Assembly: GCA_036499165.1 (NCBI GenBank)
Contig: DASYEE010000012.1
Coordinates: 19,856 to 83,855 of the forward strand
DNA: 64,000 nt
Direction: 5' to 3'
DNA from: Galbitalea sp036499165
GTDB taxonomy: Bacteria; Actinomycetota; Actinomycetes; Actinomycetales; Microbacteriaceae
Shown piece after piece: positions 7,905-15,146 of this stretch (positions within the stretch are counted from its first letter, which is position 1; every line of letters starts with the position of its first letter). The position numbers and the translations under genes were made by a program. The notes beneath the pieces are model-generated. The model saw only the letters and a list, made by a program, of their open reading frames with translations, was not told where the DNA came from and ran no database searches.

Positions 7905-8329
7905 GGCTTCACCTCCGGCTGTCGCACGCCCACCCCGATCCATTTCTCGTAGCACTCGGTGTCGTCGGCACGGTCGATGATCCCGACGGTGATCTCCGTG
8001 TCTCGCGGATGCGCGAGCGGGTCGACGGTGATCATCAGTTTGTGGGTGTCATCGAGTCGCCATGTCCCGGTGGACTTGTCGACGACGTCGGCGAACAGCG
8101 GCGGCTCCTTGCCACTGGTGATCGACATCGTGTCAGCCGTCCCAGCGTGGGTGCAGGTGATGAGCGGTCCGCGCCCGACGATATGCATCAGCCACTCGTA
8201 CGTCTGGACCCGCTTACACTTCCCCTTGTGGCCGTCCTGGTACTTGCCCGCGCCGAGCTTGAAGGACTCGGCGGAAGCGATCCCGAACGTGCCGAGTAGC
8301 ACGCCGAGCACGATCACATGTCGTAACAT
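7901..8329 (-). CDS. Secreted small protein with signal peptide
   Basis: 142 aa. Strong ribosome site (GAGGAG, 7 bases upstream). Residues 1-20 are a typical Sec signal (LRHVIVLGVLLGTFGIASA) with cleavage likely before ESFK. The mature part contains a Cys-Lys segment and beta-rich sequence (TWRLDDTHKLMITVDP). Unrecognised. It would act in the periplasm or outside the cell. Confidence 0.6.
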   Translation of the reverse strand: MLRHVIVLGVLLGTFGIASAESFKLGAGKYQDGHKGKCKRVQTYEWLMHIVGRGPLITCTHAGTADTMSITSGKEPPLFADVVDKSTGTWRLDDTHKLMITVDPLAHPRDTEITVGIIDRADDTECYEKWIGVGVRQPEVKP

Positions 8330-8376
8330 CTCGAGACTCCTCTGCCGCCATGCGGCGATGGGTTCGTATCACAGTA

Positions 8377-8826
8377 TCAGGATGATTGAGCGCCGACTGC
8401 CTCCTTTGGATCGACCAGCACGGGCTGTCCGTCCTTGAACACGATCCCTCCCACGGAGATCTCGACGATCACGTTGTACTGGCACCAGTGACCCGGGCAG
8501 ATGCGCCACGCTGCGCGAATGGAGTCGCGCTCGGCATTGGTGCAGAGCGAATCCCAGCCGTGCGTGTCGCGGACCGACTTCGCGATCTCCATTGCGCGCT
8601 CGGCCGTGAGGTTCTCCACCGGACGGAAGATCTGGAGTCGACGGCCGATCCAGACCTCCGCCGCGAGGGGCGTGCACGTATCGCCGGATGCGCCGAGTTG
8701 GTCCTGTAGATGCGCGATCAGTTGCTCCATCGTGACGCCTGCCTCGTGAAGCTCTACGAGCGCATCGCCGATGTCGTCGGGCGTGGTGATGTAGTCGTCC
8801 AGTTGGTGCGAGGTAACGAGGTTCAT
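8377..8826 (-). CDS. Hypothetical protein, left operon
   Basis: 149 aa. The ATG abuts the upstream stop (TAAATG). N-terminal helices (IGDALVELHEAGVTMEQLI), a central segment with Cys residues (ICPGHWCQYNVIVE) and a beta-rich end (GGIVFKDGQPVLVDP). Unrecognised; probably soluble. Confidence 0.5.
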   Translation of the reverse strand: MNLVTSHQLDDYITTPDDIGDALVELHEAGVTMEQLIAHLQDQLGASGDTCTPLAAEVWIGRRLQIFRPVENLTAERAMEIAKSVRDTHGWDSLCTNAERDSIRAAWRICPGHWCQYNVIVEISVGGIVFKDGQPVLVDPKEAVGAQSS

Positions 8827-9486
8827 TTAGCGCCTCGTGGGGTTGGAGACGTAGGTATCGATTCGGCGGGCGATCTCGGCGCGGAGGTTCTCCATGATCT
8901 CCACGTACTCCTTGCCCTCGGGACCATTGATCCCGTCCATGTGCTCGGTGAGCGCTGCAAGCACGTAGGCGTATGCCGGATGCTTGGGGTAGTGAAGATC
9001 GAGCCACGGCTTGACAGCGGCAAACAACGCATCGGACGTGCGAACCGGGAACGGGACTTCCGCGCCCTCGTCGATTCCTTCTCCCATGTTGGCGCTTGTC
9101 TTCGGGACTTGGACCGGACCTCCGCCATCCTGTTGCTGGATCTCGATCGACAGCCAGCCAAGATCCTGATGATCCGGAGTCGAAAACACGACGGTCGTGG
9201 TGTGCGGATGTCTCCATTCGATCTGCCCGGGGAACTCGTACGAAGCTCGCCATCCGCGGTACGGAATCAGGCCATCGGTCAGCTTGACCTCTTCAGGGCG
9301 CGCGCAGTTGAAGCACTGGCCAGCGTCGTTCGACTCGCTGGCATGAGTCGGCGTGTGACAGGTCGGGCAGGTTGGAACGGTAGCGACGGGGGCTGTCACG
9401 GTGGGGATGGCTTGCATGGCGTCACGCTCCTTGGCAATTCGGCTGAGATCGACGGACATCCAGTGCTCTTCGTAGGGATTGCTCAC
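8827..9486 (-). CDS. Hypothetical protein with an N-terminal zinc ribbon
   Basis: 219 aa from a GTG overlapping the upstream stop (GTGA). Residues ~40-65 carry CPTCHTPTHA and CFNC, a four-Cys ribbon. A middle beta-rich domain follows (GWRASYEFPGQIEWRHPHT, TTVVFSTPDHQDLGWLSIEI) and a helical C-terminal part (YVEIMENLRAEIARRIDTYV). Not recognised. Confidence 0.5.
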   Translation of the reverse strand: MSNPYEEHWMSVDLSRIAKERDAMQAIPTVTAPVATVPTCPTCHTPTHASESNDAGQCFNCARPEEVKLTDGLIPYRGWRASYEFPGQIEWRHPHTTTVVFSTPDHQDLGWLSIEIQQQDGGGPVQVPKTSANMGEGIDEGAEVPFPVRTSDALFAAVKPWLDLHYPKHPAYAYVLAALTEHMDGINGPEGKEYVEIMENLRAEIARRIDTYVSNPTRR

Positions 9487-10016
9487 GAGGCCACCGCTTT
9501 GTGGCCGTTTCGGCAGTAGGCGCGACACTCCTCCGCGAGCGCCTTGCATCCCGCCGCTTCGTTCCATCGCGCGTTCGCCTCGCACTGGGCGCACAACGTG
9601 GCGAGGCCGGGGATGTCGTATCGGTCGCATCGTGTCGCCCACACCTTGGGGTCGATATTCAGATCGAGTAGGAAGGCGCGGTGCTTGTCGCGGTCCATGT
9701 GCGCCGGTGTCCAGCGTAGCGCTTTGAACTCCCAGTCATGGCGGATGTGGCGCGCGAGGTTGTCGCCGGAGTCGGTGACATCGGGGTGCTTGATGTCGTA
9801 CCGGGTTGAGTAGAGGTATGGCGTGCCGGTTTCGTCCGTCTCGAACGTGACGAGCACGAGGACCTTGTCGTAGCCGCCGCGAGCGGGCGCCGTGCGTCGC
9901 ATGACGGCGATCTGTGACTCGGCGGCATCCCACGTCCGGGCATGCCACGTGCCGAGCTCGTGCGGGGAACCCTCCACGCGACGGAGCATGATGTTGCGAG
10001 CGGGGAGGCGGGTCAC
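9483..10016 (-). CDS. Hypothetical protein, left operon
   Basis: 177 aa from a GTG overlapping the upstream stop (GTGA). Starts TRLPARNIMLRRVEGSPHEL. A beta-strand-rich middle (KVLVLVTFETDETGTPYLYS) is followed by a C-terminal Cys cluster (ATLCAQCEAN, AGCKALAEECRAYCRNGH) that may bind metal. No known family assigned. Confidence 0.5.
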   Translation of the reverse strand: MTRLPARNIMLRRVEGSPHELGTWHARTWDAAESQIAVMRRTAPARGGYDKVLVLVTFETDETGTPYLYSTRYDIKHPDVTDSGDNLARHIRHDWEFKALRWTPAHMDRDKHRAFLLDLNIDPKVWATRCDRYDIPGLATLCAQCEANARWNEAAGCKALAEECRAYCRNGHKAVAS

Positions 10017-10258
10017 GAGCCACCGCCTTCGGTCGCATCGAGATACCCCGGGCCGAGATCGGCGTCGCTCCGGCACGTGCCGAACGCATACCAGTGTGCG
10101 CGCGGATCGATGGCGATCATGCGCTCACGCGCGGAGTCGACGGATGCGAGCGCTCCTGCGTGATCGTCGCGAAAGGGTCCTCTCACCCGCGCCGAACGCG
10201 CGCCATCGATGGCTGACACGTAGTAGTAGCCGGGCTTTGTGTCTGGGGGCTGCGTCAC
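10013..10258 (-). CDS. Small conserved phage-type protein
   Basis: 81 aa with a GTG start. The pattern PGYYYVSAIDGARSARVRGPF, then ALASVDSARERMIAIDPRAH and WYAFGTCRS resembles a short protein family seen repeatedly in phages of high-GC hosts (recalled, not searched). Probably a small alpha/beta protein; function unknown. Confidence 0.65.
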   Translation of the reverse strand: MTQPPDTKPGYYYVSAIDGARSARVRGPFRDDHAGALASVDSARERMIAIDPRAHWYAFGTCRSDADLGPGYLDATEGGGS

Positions 10259-10261
10259 GGG

Positions 10262-10552
10262 CTACCTCGCCTTCCGTCGGGCGTCGCGCTCTTCGATCTG
10301 ATCGCGCACGCCTTCCCAGATCTCGCGCAATTCGTCGCGGACCATCTTGAGACGCTTCACGCGATCCTCATGCTCGCGTTGCGCGTCGAATGCCGCCGTG
10401 TCGCCCTGCATGTAATAGTCGCGTGCATTAGGTCCGGCTTCGCACATGGCATCGATGGCGGATGAAACAGCTTGCACCGCTGAGAATGCGCGCTCTTCCA
10501 ATGACTCGCCGGACGTGCCGTTGAGATGGACCGTGGGAATCTTGACGCTCAC
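10262..10552 (-). CDS. Small conserved phage-type protein
   Basis: 96 aa from a GTG overlapping the upstream stop (GTGA). The start VKIPTVHLNGTSGESL and the segment AGPNARDYYMQGDTAAF match a phage hypothetical family I recognise by pattern (VHLNGTS ... APNxRDYY). The rest is a charged helix. Function unknown. Confidence 0.65.
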   Translation of the reverse strand: MSVKIPTVHLNGTSGESLEERAFSAVQAVSSAIDAMCEAGPNARDYYMQGDTAAFDAQREHEDRVKRLKMVRDELREIWEGVRDQIEERDARRKAR

Positions 10553-11178
10553 GACGCCGACTCCATCTTTTCCAGATCCCAACGGTACCGATCCGCGTTT
10601 CCGTCGCCGCGCGCGTTCTTGCCAGCGGTGGTGATCTGCGTCGCTCCGTTCGAGTTGCGCTTGAGGTAGCCGCGTTCGACCAGCGACATGACGAGCGCGT
10701 CGCGTCCTTTGATAAAACGGAGATACTCCGCGCGGTAGGATGACTTGATGCCATCGTAGACGTGGAGCACGTAGCGCTCGCGAAGCGACAACTCCGAGGT
10801 GTCACCGGGCAAGAGTTTCGCGAGGTTATCCGGGTGCACGTGGATCGTCGCGAGCACCGAGCGCCCGCCACCACGCCGACCGGTGATCGCAGCTCCGTTC
10901 ACCGGGATCGCGTGCATGCGTCCGTCTGCGTCGACAGGGTTGGTATCGCTGGAGAATGCGTTGGGACCGCCCCAACTCCCCCAGTGAGTACCGGTTTGCC
11001 CGGTCTCCAGGTTGACGATGACGGCGAAGGCTTGATAGCCATCGCCACCGAGCGCGCGAATCGAAACCTCGGTTTGCGCCTCGACTGCGATGTCAACCTT
11101 CGCGTAGCTGACAGACTCGAGCGCGCCGCGAAGCGACGCAGGAAGATCAGAGACTCGGAGGTACTGTTTGATCCCCAT
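10549..11178 (-). CDS. Conserved phage-type hypothetical protein
   Basis: 209 aa. Start ATG at 11178 with a GGAG site. Begins GIKQYLRVSDLPASLRGALE; the core GDGYQAFAVIVNLETGQ then THWGSWGGPNAF is a distinctive combination found in phage orphan proteins. The C-terminal third looks like a winged helix (ALVMSLVERGYLKRNSNGA, QITTAGKNA). DNA binding is possible but not shown. Confidence 0.6.
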   Translation of the reverse strand: MGIKQYLRVSDLPASLRGALESVSYAKVDIAVEAQTEVSIRALGGDGYQAFAVIVNLETGQTGTHWGSWGGPNAFSSDTNPVDADGRMHAIPVNGAAITGRRGGGRSVLATIHVHPDNLAKLLPGDTSELSLRERYVLHVYDGIKSSYRAEYLRFIKGRDALVMSLVERGYLKRNSNGATQITTAGKNARGDGNADRYRWDLEKMESAS

Positions 11179-11222
11179 GGGATCTCCGTTTCTGTCGGAC
11201 CATGTCCGACGACGAGTAGCGG

Positions 11223-11648
11223 TTAGCGAGCCAAGGGAATGAACGTGGAGCACTCGGAACCGTCCGAGTATGAAACAGTGACGGAGTAGGAAACATCTAA
11301 CGCAGGAAGATGGATCAGCACGTCCTCGTAGGGCTGATCGCGCCACACCGACGGGATCGTGCTGGTATCCTCCCAGGGGAGCGCGGGAATGTCCGATGCG
11401 GACAACGGCGCGCCGTCTTGCAGTAGCGTAGCGGTGCCGAATGGCGTGGGGCTATAGGCCCGCAGTGCGGACCATGCTGGCCCTCTGTCATCTCCACGTG
11501 CGATCCACGAGGACACCGTGAACCCGGGACACTTCGGGCCCTCCGGGGACTGCGGTGTCACCACCACCGGAGTCGGATCCGGTTCCGGTTCGGCAACGCA
11601 TGCGCCGCATGCGCCGCACATGATCAGGAACAAGAGGGTAAGTCTCAT
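11223..11648 (-). CDS. Lipoprotein-like exported protein
   Basis: 141 aa. The ATG overlaps the upstream stop (ATGA). A hydrophobic N-terminus RLTLLFLIMCGACGAC gives several possible lipidation cysteines, followed by an acidic Pro-rich linker (AEPEPDPTPVVVTPQ). The mature region is beta-rich with two Cys. Probably anchored in the cell envelope. Unrecognised. Confidence 0.55.
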   Translation of the reverse strand: MRLTLLFLIMCGACGACVAEPEPDPTPVVVTPQSPEGPKCPGFTVSSWIARGDDRGPAWSALRAYSPTPFGTATLLQDGAPLSASDIPALPWEDTSTIPSVWRDQPYEDVLIHLPALDVSYSVTVSYSDGSECSTFIPLAR

Positions 11649-11836
11649 CGGCGACACTCCGTGTAACCATCGAACCACCGGCCATGGATACGCGTGCGCC
11701 GCTTGCCGGCCGCTTTGGTGCACGTGGTGGATGACGTCTCCGGATCATTGCAGTGCGCTTGCGCCTCTTCAAGCGTGAGGCCAGTACGGACGGTGCGTTT
11801 CGTACCATTGAAGAAATGTCGGATGATCTTGTACAT
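11645..11836 (-). CDS. Small conserved phage-type protein
   Basis: 63 aa. MYKIIRHFFNGTKRTVRTGL, then TLEEAQAHCNDPETSSTTC and a WFDGYTE end, match a short phage family known to me by this pattern (LTLEEAQAHCxDPETSSxTC). Function unknown. The compactness and conserved motif argue strongly that it is a real gene. Confidence 0.7.
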   Translation of the reverse strand: MYKIIRHFFNGTKRTVRTGLTLEEAQAHCNDPETSSTTCTKAAGKRRTRIHGRWFDGYTECRR

Positions 11837-11838
11837 CG

Positions 11839-12498
11839 TTACGCGTTCTCGCGTTCTGCCAGTGCCCGATCACGAGCGATAGCGGTTGGGGACATACCGG
11901 ACGGACCGCGAGCGCTGTAGGTCGCATACCGCCGACGGATGTTTGACATGATGGTTTGTTCGGCCGATGGCTCGATCTGTTGAGTGGCAAGCCTCGACGT
12001 CAGCGTGTCGATCTTTGACTGCAACTCCATGTTCGCCGCGATCCCCATACGGATCTGGGCGTCTTGGTTCGAGGACTTGTGACGGAGTTGTTCGAGCTCT
12101 GTATTGAGCGCGTCGCGCTCCGTGCGCATCCGTAGCATTTCGCCGGTGGCCTCATGACATCGGCGATCCGCATCGGTCGCGACGAGCGTTGCGCGCTCCT
12201 TCGCTTCCTTCGTAAGCCCGTCTGCCGCCTCGACGTCCGCTTGAAGCTCGGCGATCTGCCCTTGCAGCACCGACATGTCACCGACAACTCCGGCGAGATC
12301 TCGAAGTGTCTGCCAGATGTCGATCGTGTCATCGGTGACACCGACATCGTGACGCGCAAGCAATGTGTTGGCGTCTTCGAGCACGGTATCGGCAAGCTCG
12401 CGTTGCGGAGGAGGGGCATAGAACGGGCGCGGCACCTTCGCCGATTGCGAAGAGGGTGCAGCGATCACGGGGATTACCTGTTTCTTGCGTCGGGCCAT
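11839..12498 (-). CDS. Coiled-coil protein
   Basis: 219 aa. An N-terminal basic, Pro-rich segment (ARRKKQVIPVIAAP, PRPFYAPPPQRELA) precedes a long heptad-like region from ~70 to ~175 (LQGQIAELQADVEAADGL, then RTERDALNTELEQLRHK), and a C-terminal SNIRRRYATYSARGPSG tail. Suggests a rod-like or oligomerising protein. No family recognised. Confidence 0.55.
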   Translation of the reverse strand: MARRKKQVIPVIAAPSSQSAKVPRPFYAPPPQRELADTVLEDANTLLARHDVGVTDDTIDIWQTLRDLAGVVGDMSVLQGQIAELQADVEAADGLTKEAKERATLVATDADRRCHEATGEMLRMRTERDALNTELEQLRHKSSNQDAQIRMGIAANMELQSKIDTLTSRLATQQIEPSAEQTIMSNIRRRYATYSARGPSGMSPTAIARDRALAERENA

Positions 12499-12500
12499 GA

Positions 12501-12728
12501 CTACACGCCTCCCATGGATTGTAGGTACCGCCTCACCATCCTGGACGCGGCGAACCCGGTCGTGCGACTGCGTTTTGCGCTCGTGGTATTGCAGAGACCG
12601 TTGTCCGCGAGATGTACTGTGACGATGTCATCGTCAATCTTGATGGTGTAACGCGTGCCGTCACAGCAATGGACGATTCCCATGATCGCCGGCCATGCCG
12701 ATCGGTTGTAGATCTTGACGGGACCCAT
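12501..12728 (-). CDS. Small hypothetical protein
   Basis: 75 aa. Beta-rich N-terminal half (VKIYNRSAWPAIMGIVHCC, TIKIDDDIVTVHLADNG) and a basic C-terminal half (AKRSRTTGFAASRMVRRYL). Two bases separate it from each neighbour, as expected for an operon member. Unrecognised. Confidence 0.5.
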   Translation of the reverse strand: MGPVKIYNRSAWPAIMGIVHCCDGTRYTIKIDDDIVTVHLADNGLCNTTSAKRSRTTGFAASRMVRRYLQSMGGV

Positions 12729-12730
12729 GA

Positions 12731-13123
12731 CTACGCCACTCCCATCTCAGCGAGGTGTGCTCGCTTGGCTGTTTCGCGGAGTGTGGCCTCATGCTCGGCC
12801 ATTTTGTCGTCGAGATCTGCCGCACACTTGATGCGCACGAGGTGGGTACCATCCCACCAAAAGTAGCGGAGGTTATCGGGCCCCATGGCGCGCATCACCT
12901 CGACTGCGAAGCGTGTAGACCATGCGCCGTTGCAATCGCTTTGATGGGGGAATGCGATGTGTGTCCCGCATGGGTTGACGATCCACGAGAAACACTCGTC
13001 ATGCGGACGCTTGCTGAGTGCTGCCGCGTCGTGGTTCGTGAGATCCGTCATGAATGACGTCACGAACCCGCGCGCCTCATAGCGCATGTATGCCATCACC
13101 GGATGCTCGGTGGTTCGGGCCAT
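12731..13123 (-). CDS. Hypothetical protein, left operon
   Basis: 130 aa. Starts ARTTEHPVMAYMRYEARGF. Middle segment FSWIVNPCGTHIAFPHQS; C-terminal helix (LDDKMAEHEATLRETAKRA). Tight spacing to its neighbours. Not recognised. Confidence 0.5.
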   Translation of the reverse strand: MARTTEHPVMAYMRYEARGFVTSFMTDLTNHDAAALSKRPHDECFSWIVNPCGTHIAFPHQSDCNGAWSTRFAVEVMRAMGPDNLRYFWWDGTHLVRIKCAADLDDKMAEHEATLRETAKRAHLAEMGVA

Positions 13124-13125
13124 GG

Positions 13126-13485
13126 CTATTCGCCTCCCACATAGAACTCACCACCGAGTCCAAGCGAATTACCCGCGTGCGGTTGATTCGGCACAGTGAC
13201 GTGCACCGCGGATCCTCGCGGATCACCGTCGAAACTGACAGTGATCGCGCCATCGTCCGTTGCGGGCAGTGAGGCCACGAGCGCCCGGATATGGTCTTCG
13301 AGTCTCGGCTCGATGGTGCGCTCGCTTGCTGTCAGGAAGCGATTCAGTTTGGCCACCTGAATCCGCTGATAGCGGCGTGCGAGTGTCGCGATCTCGACGC
13401 AAAGACGCCGCGTTGTGGGGGTCGAACCGATGTATGGGATCAACGCGCCAGCGAGCCGGAGTCCCTCTTGATCTGCGGCGCCCAT
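13126..13485 (-). CDS. Conserved phage-type hypothetical protein
   Basis: 119 aa; the ATG overlaps the upstream stop (TAATG). The core TTRRLCVEIATLARRYQRI, then TASERTIEPRLEDHIRALV and VSFDGDPRGSAV, matches a phage protein pattern I recognise. The N-terminal helices may bind nucleic acid or protein, but there is no evidence. Function unknown. Confidence 0.65.
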   Translation of the reverse strand: MGAADQEGLRLAGALIPYIGSTPTTRRLCVEIATLARRYQRIQVAKLNRFLTASERTIEPRLEDHIRALVASLPATDDGAITVSFDGDPRGSAVHVTVPNQPHAGNSLGLGGEFYVGGE

Positions 13486-13745
13486 TACGCGCACTCCCCG
13501 TCGCCGTCGCCACGCAACATCGCGTATGCCTCCGCGACAAGCGCTGCAATGTTGGTGCACGCGAGTCCTTGCCCGAAATCGACCCACACTCCGTTAGAGT
13601 CGCGAACGTCCGCGAGATACCAGGACCCCATGGTGCCATCGATGCGGATGACAGGTGCCGAGCCCGTGACAAGCGTGACGGTTGCTGTCGACTCTTTGCC
13701 GTCCCGCACCAGCACCGCAGACGCCTTCAGTTTCTTTGCCCCCAT
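13485..13745 (-). CDS. First gene of the left operon, small hypothetical protein
   Basis: 86 aa. Starts at the ATG at 13745 (GAKKLKASAVLVRDG), with a GTAGGG site just upstream; the longer in-frame extension would run into the control region. Beta-rich (TATVTLVTGSAPVIRIDG) with a helical, acidic end. Being first, it should be transcribed most strongly from the divergent control region. Unrecognised. Confidence 0.5.
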   Translation of the reverse strand: MGAKKLKASAVLVRDGKESTATVTLVTGSAPVIRIDGTMGSWYLADVRDSNGVWVDFGQGLACTNIAALVAEAYAMLRGDGDGECA

Positions 13746-14127
13746 GGGGTCCCTACTCTCTCGGGGGCCATGCCCCCGGGGTTGGTTCGTTTCCGATGGA
13801 AAGGGATACTGCGAAAGGTATTCCGGATTAGATTGCCACTGGCAAGGTCCGAAATTCGGGGACTTGGCCGGGATCGGCACTCCGGAGTGGTAGAAACCAG
13901 ACGTCAGACGTGGTGAAACACGTCCAAAACCTACCAGTTTCGGACGTCCTAACAGCTACTTGGGCGCCTACTCCGGAGGCTTTTCAACCCCTGGGCCAAA
14001 GGCCATGGTCCCTGGACCCCACTTTGAAGGCTGAAAAAGCCGTCGAGAGTCCCCGGAAAGTCCCGCGCAAATCCGCCGCAGTCGTTCCGGAGTGCTTATC
14101 GTAGCCGTCCGAAAGGAGTTCTCCGGG
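13746..14127. promoter_or_regulatory. Divergent control region between the left and right operons
   Basis: 382 bases without a convincing gene; a 64-codon frame at 13910-14104 has no family pattern or ribosome site. It holds a perfect 13-base palindrome (13833-13845), a perfect 12-base palindrome CACTCCGGAGTG at 13878-13889, further TCCGGAG copies near 13974 and 14084, and repeated ACGTC elements (13893-13956). Genes diverge from both sides, so it most likely carries both operon promoters and their operators. I could not fix -35/-10 boxes with confidence. Confidence 0.55.
13833..13845. promoter_or_regulatory. Palindromic site TTGCCACTGGCAA (perfect copy)
   Basis: Perfect inverted repeat TTGCCA-C-TGGCAA. 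Near-identical copies occur at 19902-19914 and 26272-26284 in gaps, at 45427-45439 (perfect) inside a gene, and at 54548-54560 near a gene end. It looks like an operator for a dimeric regulator. As RNA it could also form a 6-7 bp hairpin. Confidence 0.5.
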
Positions 14128-14694
14128 ATGAAACGACGTTCGGTCAGGGATGACCTCACGGATGGCTTCACTCCGTCCCCGCTCCCACCGTTGGGACCGG
14201 ACGGATCGTTGCTGTTCACCGATTCACAGACGCAAGGATCGCCAAGGCTCGCGCCGAGGATGTGCGAGCAAGGCCCATGCGTCCATTACCACCGGCTCGA
14301 GACGCAGCTCGACGCCGAAACGCCGCGCGACGGCTCGGATGGTGGCCTCCACGTCCAGGTCCACCACACGTGCTACCCGCAATCGGGCATCGAGTTCGAG
14401 CTCGGCGACACACCTGTCGTCGCGTGCAACCTGTGGCTGCCGACCAGCGCGACGCTCGAAAAGCGCCGCAAGGCCGAACGCGACCGCCACCTGAAGTCCA
14501 AGAGCGGGAAGCAATTCCTGAAGGACATGAATGCGTGGCAGGTCGCTCGAGCCGATGCCGCTCGTGTGGCGGAGGAAGTCGCTGCCGCCCAGCGCGAGTT
14601 ACTCGCCGCCGAGCTTGCCGCGCGCGATCCGGAAATCACCAACGGCGAGGCGCCTCCCACCGCGGAACTCGGCCCCTTCGGAGATCCACCATGA
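14128..14694 (+). CDS. First gene of the right operon; conserved phage-type protein
   Basis: 188 aa. The ATG at 14128 follows a strong AAGGAG site. Residues ~45-110 contain RMCEQGPCVHYHRLETQLD and HHTCYPQSGIEFELGDTPV, then a CNLWLP segment; the Cys/His set could bind metal and resembles a phage family (MCExGPCxxYHR). The C-terminal part is a charged, Ala-rich helix. Function unknown. Confidence 0.6.
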   Translation: MKRRSVRDDLTDGFTPSPLPPLGPDGSLLFTDSQTQGSPRLAPRMCEQGPCVHYHRLETQLDAETPRDGSDGGLHVQVHHTCYPQSGIEFELGDTPVVACNLWLPTSATLEKRRKAERDRHLKSKSGKQFLKDMNAWQVARADAARVAEEVAAAQRELLAAELAARDPEITNGEAPPTAELGPFGDPP

Positions 14695-15146
14695 CCGTCG
14701 AAAGTCTGAAGGCCGACCTGCAATCGAACCTCCAAACCCTCACCACGATGGGGCCGCTCACGAGCTCTGCCGATATCGTGCTCCACCTGAAGAACACCCT
14801 GTGGCCGTTCGTCGAGAGCTTGGTGACCGAGGTCGAGGAACAGGACGAATGCATCGAGAACCTCCTCAACGGGGCGGAGGAGATCATCCATCCCGAGACC
14901 GCGAAGGTGTTCGCGAATGTGATCGTTGCTGGCCTAGGGATCGCCAAGGCGCTCGAGGACCAGTCGCCGGGCAATGCCGCCGTCAAGCGCGCGGTCGACG
15001 CGTTCCGAGGGATGTGCAAGGTGGCGCAGGAAACGCTCGAGGAAGTCACCGTGCTCGAGGATCCGGATGACGAGGACGAGGACGAGGACGAGGACAGTGC
15101 TGGCAGCGATGCCGATGACGAGGAGGATGACGATGAAGACGAGTAA
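14691..15146 (+). CDS. Acidic helical protein
   Basis: 151 aa; the ATG overlaps the previous stop (ATGA). Helical body (LKADLQSNLQTLTTMG, CIENLLNGAEEIIHPETAK) and a C-terminal tail of about 30 residues that is almost all Asp and Glu. Such tails occur on chaperones, scaffolds and DNA mimics. A partner for the very basic protein at 24906-26261 is an attractive but untested idea. Confidence 0.55.
   Translation: MTVESLKADLQSNLQTLTTMGPLTSSADIVLHLKNTLWPFVESLVTEVEEQDECIENLLNGAEEIIHPETAKVFANVIVAGLGIAKALEDQSPGNAAVKRAVDAFRGMCKVAQETLEEVTVLEDPDDEDEDEDEDSAGSDADDEEDDDEDE

Noticed and set aside
13910..14104. 64-codon frame in the control region
   Set aside because: No ribosome site, no recognisable pattern, and it overlaps operator-like repeats.
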